Assembly: GCA_020854975.1 (NCBI GenBank)
Contig: JAHKLQ010000205.1
Coordinates: 1 to 12,803 of the forward strand
Length of the DNA stretch: 12,803 nt
From: Methanobacterium sp.
GTDB lineage: Archaea; Methanobacteriota; Methanobacteria; Methanobacteriales; Methanobacteriaceae
Direction of reading: 5' to 3'
Below, piece by piece: positions 8,736 through 12,803 of the stretch; within the stretch, counting starts at the first letter, position 1; every line of letters starts with the position of its first letter. The notes below the pieces were generated by a model. That model saw only the letters and a program-made list of their open reading frames with translations, ran no database searches and was not told the DNA's origin. A program made the position numbers and the translations under genes.

Positions 8736-8788
8736 TATAATCACTTAATCCGGACGAGTATAATCACAATTATGACTGTAATCACTTA
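8736..8788. repeat. Three copies of a TATAATCACTTA-like 12-mer at the thiL 3' end
   Basis: Similar 12-mers lie at 8736-8747 (TATAATCACTTA), 8759-8770 (TATAATCACAAT) and 8777-8788 (TGTAATCACTTA), with starts 23 and 18 bases apart. The last overlaps the thiL stop codon (8782-8784). They lie in the gap ahead of amrS and could be a regulatory array, or a by-product of low-complexity AT-rich sequence. Confidence 0.4.
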
Positions 8789-9849
8789 AAATGCTGGTAA
8801 CCTTTCGGCTCTAATATTTTTGTTTTTCCATCTTTATCTACTATTTCCATCTGACCAGAACTTGTCACAACACCCACCTGGAAAAGCCCGAATTCATCCC
8901 TTAACTGGTCAAAATCCTCTTTACGGATGGTTAAAAGAAGTTCAAAATCCTCACCATAGTATAGTGCCAAATCAAGGGGATTTTTATTTAAAACAGCTGC
9001 AACTTCCTTCACTTCTGGAATGAGAGGGATCATATCCTGAAAAAGAGTTATTCCCACACCATTTAAAGAAGCTTCCACCAGTTCCCCCACTTCACTGGCC
9101 AGACCATCAGTTATATCTGTGGCAGAAGTAACTGAGCCACTATCCGCCAATAGTATTCCTTCTTTTAACCTGGCATGGGGGTGGAGGGCATGTTTTTTGA
9201 TTAATTCTAAGGTATTCGGTTTAAGGCTACTTGTAATGTCTTCTTTAAGACCTTCTGATGGGGAGTATAATAAAACTTCAAATCCTGCCGCTGCCAAACC
9301 AAGGGGACCGGTAACTGCCACCACATCTCCAGGTTGGGCACCTTCCTTCATAAGAACTTTATCCTTATCCACCACACCTAAACAGGTTCCGTTGAGGATA
9401 AGTTCATCTGATTGGTTGGTGTCACCACCCATGAGTCCCATTTCATATTCCTGACAGGCTAGAAGCACACCTTCCATAATTGCATCGAATTCATTCAGGG
9501 GAAGGTCTGGGGGTAACCCCATAGACAATATGAATCCCAGAGGTCGGGCTCCCATGGCAGCCAGATCACTGACATTCACGGTCACCACCTTCCTACCCTT
9601 ATCTTCAGGATTCATAGTGGAGGGGAGGTGGGCTGATTCAAGGAGCATGTCAGAAGTAACTACTAAATATTTATCCTGAAGATCAATTAAGGCCGCATCA
9701 TCACTAAGGCTTTTAAAATAAAATTCGTCAAAAAAAGGAGAATTAGGTTGAAGGTCACGACTCTTGGAGAGGAGTCGTTTAATTAGTTTTTTCTCACCAA
9801 AATAGGAAATTTTAATATTTTCCTGATTTTTAAAATTTTTAGAAGGCAT
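8782..9849 (-). CDS. thiL: Thiamine-monophosphate kinase
   Basis: ThiL phosphorylates thiamine monophosphate with ATP to give thiamine diphosphate, the last step of the cofactor's synthesis. The 355-residue protein shows the family motifs in order: SDDAA at 49-53, TSDMLLESAH with the Mg-binding Asp at D67, VSDLAAMGA at 93-101, GGDT at 141-144 and GDVVAVTG at 174-181, followed by DITDGLASE and YGEDFELL in the C-terminal half. It belongs to the AIR-synthase/PurM fold. The first 15 or so residues (polar, before FGEKKLI) go beyond what the family normally has, but there is no other in-frame Met until residue 68. The start is five bases after the cfbA stop, with GGTG close upstream, so translation is probably coupled within the operon. 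Confidence 0.92.
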   Translation of the reverse strand: MPSKNFKNQENIKISYFGEKKLIKRLLSKSRDLQPNSPFFDEFYFKSLSDDAALIDLQDKYLVVTSDMLLESAHLPSTMNPEDKGRKVVTVNVSDLAAMGARPLGFILSMGLPPDLPLNEFDAIMEGVLLACQEYEMGLMGGDTNQSDELILNGTCLGVVDKDKVLMKEGAQPGDVVAVTGPLGLAAAGFEVLLYSPSEGLKEDITSSLKPNTLELIKKHALHPHARLKEGILLADSGSVTSATDITDGLASEVGELVEASLNGVGITLFQDMIPLIPEVKEVAAVLNKNPLDLALYYGEDFELLLTIRKEDFDQLRDEFGLFQVGVVTSSGQMEIVDKDGKTKILEPKGYQHFK

Positions 9850-9854
9850 TATCT

Positions 9855-10316
9855 TTAAAGAGCACCATTGATCCTTTCTTTAATTATATCCACAATTTTG
9901 GGGTCTGGACCTAGAGGTTCAGTGTAAATTATCTCTCCATGGAAATGAATCTCTTCGTCTTCATCGTGTTTGTGGCTGTGCCCATGTTCATGACCATGGC
10001 TATGGTTATGTTCATGGGTTTCGTCCCCATTATTCAATCCCAAAATACAGGGAATGTCTTTGGTGGTATGCACTCCATGTGCTAGGAATACTGGAGTTAC
10101 TACAATCTTTTCCACACCCTTCTGAGCTAATTTATTAAGGGATGTGGGGATGGATGGTTTGCTCATCTCCATAAAACCTACTTCCACAGGATATTCTGAT
10201 TTTTGACCGTAAAGGTCTGCTAACTGGCTGATGACTTCTTTACTGTAGGGTAACCTGCTTCCGTGGCCCACCAACAGCACACCTATCTTACTGTTTGAGT
10301 TTGAATTTGTAGCCAT
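9855..10316 (-). CDS. cfbA: Sirohydrochlorin cobalto/nickelochelatase of the CbiX-small/CfbA type, with a histidine-rich insert
   Basis: Small CbiX proteins insert Co(II), or in methanogens Ni(II), into sirohydrochlorin; nickel insertion is the first dedicated step toward coenzyme F430. The protein of 153 residues begins IGVLLVGHGSR (H18), a typical chelatase opening, and has PVFLAHGVHTTKDIP (H80, H83), the second conserved metal-binding region. Residues 101-117 are an alternating His-x tract with nine His, followed by an acidic patch and H124 and H126. This tract sits inside the fold before a short C-terminal EPLGPDPKIVDII segment, and may hold or buffer metal. I prefer the ATG at 10316 over the one at 10334 because AAGGAG lies nine bases upstream and the product then starts close to the family's usual start. 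The gene overlaps the end of the DUF35 gene by 29 bases. Co versus Ni cannot be told from sequence. Confidence 0.88.
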   Translation of the reverse strand: MATNSNSNSKIGVLLVGHGSRLPYSKEVISQLADLYGQKSEYPVEVGFMEMSKPSIPTSLNKLAQKGVEKIVVTPVFLAHGVHTTKDIPCILGLNNGDETHEHNHSHGHEHGHSHKHDEDEEIHFHGEIIYTEPLGPDPKIVDIIKERINGAL

Positions 10317-10686
10317 ATGATATAACTCCTTCATCGCCTTCTTCTCTTATTTTTCTGAATACTAACTCAACTTCTTGACCTATTTCAATGTCATCGATGT
10401 TGCAATCCACAATTTGGCTGGTGATTTTAGCCCCCTCTTCTAGTTCAATAATTGCCACAGCATAAGGAGATATGTTTTTAAATTCATCTGTGGGGGTGTG
10501 TATAACGGAATAGCTAAGAATTTTCCCATCCCCGCTGAATTTAATGTCTTCTAAATTACCTTTTCTCCGGCATTTAGGGCAAATAACCCTCATGGGGAAG
10601 AAAACTTCACCACATTGTAAACATTTAGATCCGATGAGATTGTACCGTTGAGAAATATGACGCCAGCCTCTTACAATATCTTTCAT
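10288..10686 (-). CDS. DUF35 zinc-ribbon/OB-fold protein
   Basis: This 132-residue protein has the two parts of the family: an N-terminal rubredoxin-like zinc ribbon with C22-x2-C25 and C36-x2-C39 after a WRHISQRYNLIG helix, and a C-terminal OB-fold from about residue 45 (GDGKILSYSVIHTPT, then ELEEG and the strand after it). In archaea DUF35 proteins are known to bridge acetoacetyl-CoA thiolase and HMG-CoA synthase in the mevalonate pathway, bringing the active sites together for acetoacetyl-CoA transfer. Here neither enzyme is adjacent, so partner and role are inferred. The start at 10686 is chosen over 10710 because GAGGTA lies at 10691-10696 just before it and the product then matches the usual N-terminus. 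It is the first gene of the operon with cfbA and thiL. Confidence 0.85.
   Translation of the reverse strand: MKDIVRGWRHISQRYNLIGSKCLQCGEVFFPMRVICPKCRRKGNLEDIKFSGDGKILSYSVIHTPTDEFKNISPYAVAIIELEEGAKITSQIVDCNIDDIEIGQEVELVFRKIREEGDEGVISYGYKFKLKQ
10326..10331 (-). promoter_or_regulatory. Ribosome binding site that decides the cfbA start
   Basis: AAGGAG on the minus strand, nine bases before the ATG at 10316 and inside the end of the DUF35 coding sequence. It supports the shorter of two possible cfbA starts and implies translation coupling with the upstream gene. Confidence 0.55.
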
Positions 10687-10690
10687 GTTA

Positions 10691-10696
10691 TACCTC
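10691..10696 (-). promoter_or_regulatory. Ribosome binding site that decides the DUF35 start
   Basis: GAGGTA on the minus strand, four bases before the ATG at 10686. It is a good match to the archaeal 16S rRNA anti-Shine-Dalgarno and makes the start eight codons upstream unlikely. Confidence 0.6.
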
Positions 10697-10762
10697 GCTA
10701 AACTTATCAATTTAATTTATTTTTCACAGAAAATTCAATTAGTATTAATTTGGATTTTATTA

Positions 10763-10783
10763 ATTGTATCCATTGGATATAAT
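10763..10783. repeat. 21-bp inverted repeat with flanking direct repeats
   Basis: TATCCA-T-TGGATA is a perfect 13-bp dyad that extends to 21 bases with one mismatched pair. It is framed by two copies of TAATTGTAT at 10761-10769 and 10780-10788. The site lies between divergent promoters, as an operator would. Confidence 0.5.
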
Positions 10784-10842
10784 TGTATTTAATTCTTATA
10801 AATCCTTATTTAATTCTGTTGTTTTTATATGTTCTAGTGATG

Positions 10843-10855
10843 TGGGATGATCCCA
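10843..10855. repeat. 13-bp inverted repeat TGGGATGATCCCA
   Basis: TGGGAT and ATCCCA arms are perfect around a central G. The site lies about 62 bases upstream of the TTTATATA box at 10917, a position at which an archaeal regulator could bind. GC-rich arms stand out in an otherwise AT-rich region. Confidence 0.45.
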
Positions 10856-10916
10856 TTGGTGACATCTTTGATCCTATTTACTGGGGGATAATATAATTTT
10901 TGGTTTTTGAAATAAC

Positions 10917-10924
10917 TTTATATA
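10917..10924 (+). promoter_or_regulatory. TTTATATA box upstream of the pseudopilin-like pair
   Basis: An exact match to the methanogen box A consensus TTTATATA. The expected transcription start near 10950 would give a leader of about 95 bases before the ATG at 11044. Confidence 0.5.
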
Positions 10925-10981
10925 TTATTACTTAATTTATATTAATTAATAATATAATACTCTACTTGGAATTATTCATAC

Positions 10982-10992
10982 AAAAATATATT
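10982..10992 (+). promoter_or_regulatory. Second TATA candidate close to the pseudopilin-like pair
   Basis: AAAAATATATT, with an A-rich BRE-like lead. Transcription would start near 11015, leaving a leader of about 30 bases. It competes with the box at 10917-10924; either or both may be used. Confidence 0.35.
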
Positions 10993-11043
10993 CATCCTCT
11001 TCATAGGGATGGTGAGATTTACCAAAAACAGGGATAAAGAATT

Positions 11044-12045
11044 ATGGATAATAAAGGCTATGTAATGGGGTTATTTTCATTTATTCTCATTTTACCAGTT
11101 TTTTTAATGATAATGATAGCAGTTAACATGGTGGCTGGTGGGGCGGATATACAACAAACCAGGTTAAATTCCCATGAAGTTTTTAGTGTGGCTGATGACT
11201 TGGAAACCAATATACCTCTGATGGGGAGAGAAGTGCTTAGGGATAAATCAGAAGAAGTTATTCGTACTGGGAATCCTCTTTCAGACAGTAGAAAGGAGAT
11301 TAAGGAGGAATTTCAGGATAGGATGGATCAATGGTGTTTAAAATATGCTAGTGGGGGTATTAGGGCGGAATGTAAAATATTAACTGTGGATAATAGTCCT
11401 GATCCATTCAAAGTGGAAGTTAAATCCAGCATCAACGTTGAAAAAGGAACTCTGAAACATCAGGTAAATTTAAGCCAGAATATTTCTCTTATCAATGAAT
11501 CTTATCCTATTCCCGATCCTTTGCCTTTTGTTAAGTGCAAAGGCTATGGGGGTGCAACTATAAGGGGAAATCGGATATATTATGCTTCTAGTTTGGTTAA
11601 TTACCTGAAATCACGGGGGATTAATAATTCCAAAGCTTATGAAAATGCCACATCCTCATTATACATAAAGAAATGCCCGTATAATCCTTATACACTTCAT
11701 GGTAATGGGGGTAGTCTTGTAAATCTTAAAAATTGTATTGATAATGGTTTTTATCATGAAAGCAGTGATGGGGCTTGTTTTCTCTGCAGATTGGAAGGGA
11801 AGAGTGTATGTCCCCATTATGGTATGGAAACATTCATAGTACCCGCACCATCTGTAACGCTCCCCTCTTCAAATAATTCCTCTGCACATGCTGTCAGCGC
11901 TCTCGATCATGTGATTTTCGATGATACTGATCCTGGCACATATTTCGGTCATATAATGGTGTACTTTAACAATGACACCCACTATTTTTACCTCTACTTG
12001 GATGATTCGCATCGTGAAAAGTATGGGTTACCACCCCATGATTAA
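11044..12045 (+). CDS. Pseudopilin-like, cysteine-rich surface protein
   Basis: This 333-residue protein begins MDNKG followed at once by a hydrophobic helix at about 6-31, the arrangement of archaeal class III (prepilin-type) signal sequences, where a peptidase would cut after Gly5. The rest is predicted outside the membrane. It has eight cysteines: C98, C110, C165, C211, C231, and the cluster C245-x2-C248-x7-C256 that ends in CPHYG, plus several N-glycosylation sequons (for example N146, N151, N201, N310). The helix is followed by a polar, charged region (about 38-95) like the N-terminal stalk of pilins. A weak AGGGAT lies before the ATG. The next gene follows after 23 bases and has the same layout, so they form an operon. 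I do not recognise a named family. A minor pilin or secretion/adhesion complex subunit is inferred; a plain N-terminally anchored membrane protein is the alternative. Confidence 0.7.
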   Translation: MDNKGYVMGLFSFILILPVFLMIMIAVNMVAGGADIQQTRLNSHEVFSVADDLETNIPLMGREVLRDKSEEVIRTGNPLSDSRKEIKEEFQDRMDQWCLKYASGGIRAECKILTVDNSPDPFKVEVKSSINVEKGTLKHQVNLSQNISLINESYPIPDPLPFVKCKGYGGATIRGNRIYYASSLVNYLKSRGINNSKAYENATSSLYIKKCPYNPYTLHGNGGSLVNLKNCIDNGFYHESSDGACFLCRLEGKSVCPHYGMETFIVPAPSVTLPSSNNSSAHAVSALDHVIFDDTDPGTYFGHIMVYFNNDTHYFYLYLDDSHREKYGLPPHD

Positions 12046-12068
12046 TTTGAAAGGTTCCCAGTGATTCA

Positions 12069-12803
12069 ATGTTTAAAAATAGCTTTACCGAAGAAATAAA
12101 GGGAATGGTTTTTTCTGTAGATTTAATGCTGGCTTTAATTATAATTACTGTAATATTAGGGATTTCTGCGGATGCAATGGATATTGCTAGTTCTAAAATG
12201 GAAGAGTATTCTCATGCAAGTTCCATGGAAAGAATTACCTGTGAAAGTGCCGACATGTTGATTGAAACTCCAGGTTCCCCAGAAAACTGGGAAGAACTAA
12301 GAGATTTAAATGGTGTTACACCAGGATTAGCTGAAATTAATCCGGATACTAGTGAAATTCAGCCAAAAACTCTTAACATCAGAAAAATAAACCGTCTTAA
12401 AGAATATTATGATGAATTAATAAAGGGCAAGGTGTTACCACCCTACTGTAATTCAACCCTGGTGATTTATCCTGTGAATGAATCTTTAGAACCTATTGTT
12501 GTTGGTAATAATTCTGTTGAGTCTGATTCTACTGAAATAATGGTGGTAAATCGTACAGTTCTATGTAATTCCATTAACACCAGTGTACTGGTTTTTATCA
12601 AGGATGTTAAAGATGATTCGTACCTATTAGAACCGGAAGGTCTGGGAGAAAAGTGCCCACATGATGGTGTTAATGGAAGTTCAGAGCATTCCAAGGTTGA
12701 TTACCGAAACAGAAAACCAGGTTGGATGTGTTATTATTTTAAAGTCACTCAGGATATTTTAAATTCAACAGATTTTTATATAATAACTGAACCGGCCAGT
12801 GTA
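12069..12803 (+). CDS. Second pseudopilin-like surface protein (C-terminus beyond window)
   Basis: The frame is open for 245 codons from the ATG at 12069 to the right edge. The start is supported by GTGAT four bases upstream. Residues 1-12 are polar and end in K11-G12, directly followed by a hydrophobic helix at about 13-34, again matching a class III prepilin-type signal cut after Gly12, as in archaeal pilins and archaellin-like proteins. The exported part has cysteines at 58, 127, 166, 196 and 221, with CPHDG at 196-200 echoing the CPHYG of the preceding gene, and several sequons (for example N128, N137, N161). The gap to the upstream gene is 23 bases. Family not recognised; a second subunit of the same surface structure is likely. 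The missing C-terminus could change the call. Confidence 0.7.
   Translation, partial: MFKNSFTEEIKGMVFSVDLMLALIIITVILGISADAMDIASSKMEEYSHASSMERITCESADMLIETPGSPENWEELRDLNGVTPGLAEINPDTSEIQPKTLNIRKINRLKEYYDELIKGKVLPPYCNSTLVIYPVNESLEPIVVGNNSVESDSTEIMVVNRTVLCNSINTSVLVFIKDVKDDSYLLEPEGLGEKCPHDGVNGSSEHSKVDYRNRKPGWMCYYFKVTQDILNSTDFYIITEPASV

Larger units (their letters stand above)
10687..11043. other. Divergent intergenic region between the DUF35 operon and the pseudopilin-like pair
   Basis: These 357 bases are very AT-rich and hold no convincing gene. They contain two odd-length dyads (10763-10783 and 10843-10855) and two TATA candidates for the plus-strand genes (10917-10924 and 10982-10992). For the minus-strand operon an AAATAAATT stretch at 10715-10723 is a weak promoter candidate, but it would leave a leader too short to include the whole GAGGTA site, so the true box may be farther upstream. 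Confidence 0.55.

Noticed and set aside
9119..9454. Plus-strand frame of 111 codons opposite thiL
   Set aside because: Antisense to ThiL motifs that are clearly under protein-level constraint.
11009..11065. 18-codon frame starting at ATGGTGAGA and overlapping the start of the 11044 gene
   Set aside because: Too short to judge, and it lacks its own ribosome binding site; GGTGAG lies inside it and could instead be a leader element. It could be an upstream frame but nothing supports that.
12467..12694. Minus-strand frame of 75 codons
   Set aside because: Antisense to the second pseudopilin-like gene, which has a good start, signal and continuous frame.

Overview
The window looks like a chromosome segment of a hydrogenotrophic methanogen of the order Methanobacteriales, most like a mesophilic Methanobacterium. 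This is inferred from gene content: a CfbA/CbiX-small chelatase, an archaeal-type UbiD, a DUF35 protein, an AmmeMemoRadiSam radical SAM enzyme and a giant adhesin-like surface protein. AT-rich DNA, TTTATATA-type promoter boxes and GGTG/GAGGT ribosome binding sites agree. No ribosomal or other marker gene confirms it. I see no tRNA, rRNA, CRISPR array, transposase or integrase.

Layout. (1) Positions 1-5774, minus strand: one uninterrupted reading frame of 1924 codons that runs off the left edge. It encodes an exported protein with about eleven carboxypeptidase-regulatory-like beta-sandwich repeats, then several bacterial Ig-like domains. (2) 5775-6096: divergent control region with a TATA candidate for each direction and two copies of a 32-bp imperfect direct repeat. 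(3) 6097-7530, plus strand: a 44-residue single-pass membrane protein, then a UbiD-family decarboxylase that is probably the archaeal mevalonate-pathway enzyme. (4) 7531-7622: convergent junction with T-runs. (5) 7623-10686, minus strand, in transcription order: DUF35 zinc-ribbon/OB-fold protein, CfbA/CbiX-type sirohydrochlorin chelatase with a histidine tract, ThiL thiamine-phosphate kinase, then after 154 bp the radical SAM enzyme AmrS. The first three are overlapping or nearly abutting and form a clear operon. (6) 10687-11043: divergent control region with two dyads and two plus-strand TATA boxes. (7) 11044-12803, plus strand: two consecutive surface proteins with pseudopilin-like N-termini and cysteine-rich outer domains; the second is cut by the right edge.

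How it fits together. The centre is core cofactor and lipid metabolism: thiamine diphosphate, tetrapyrrole metallation for F430 or cobamide, and probably isoprenoid precursors through UbiD and perhaps DUF35. The flanks are cell-surface genes: an adhesin-like giant on the left and a pseudopilin-like pair on the right. The central genes are family-level calls with visible signature motifs. The surface genes are recognised by architecture only, and their ligands and assembly partners cannot be told from this window. The least explained items are the cysteine-rich pseudopilin-like pair, the alternating-His insert in the chelatase, the small membrane protein ahead of ubiD, and the repeats and dyads in the intergenic regions.
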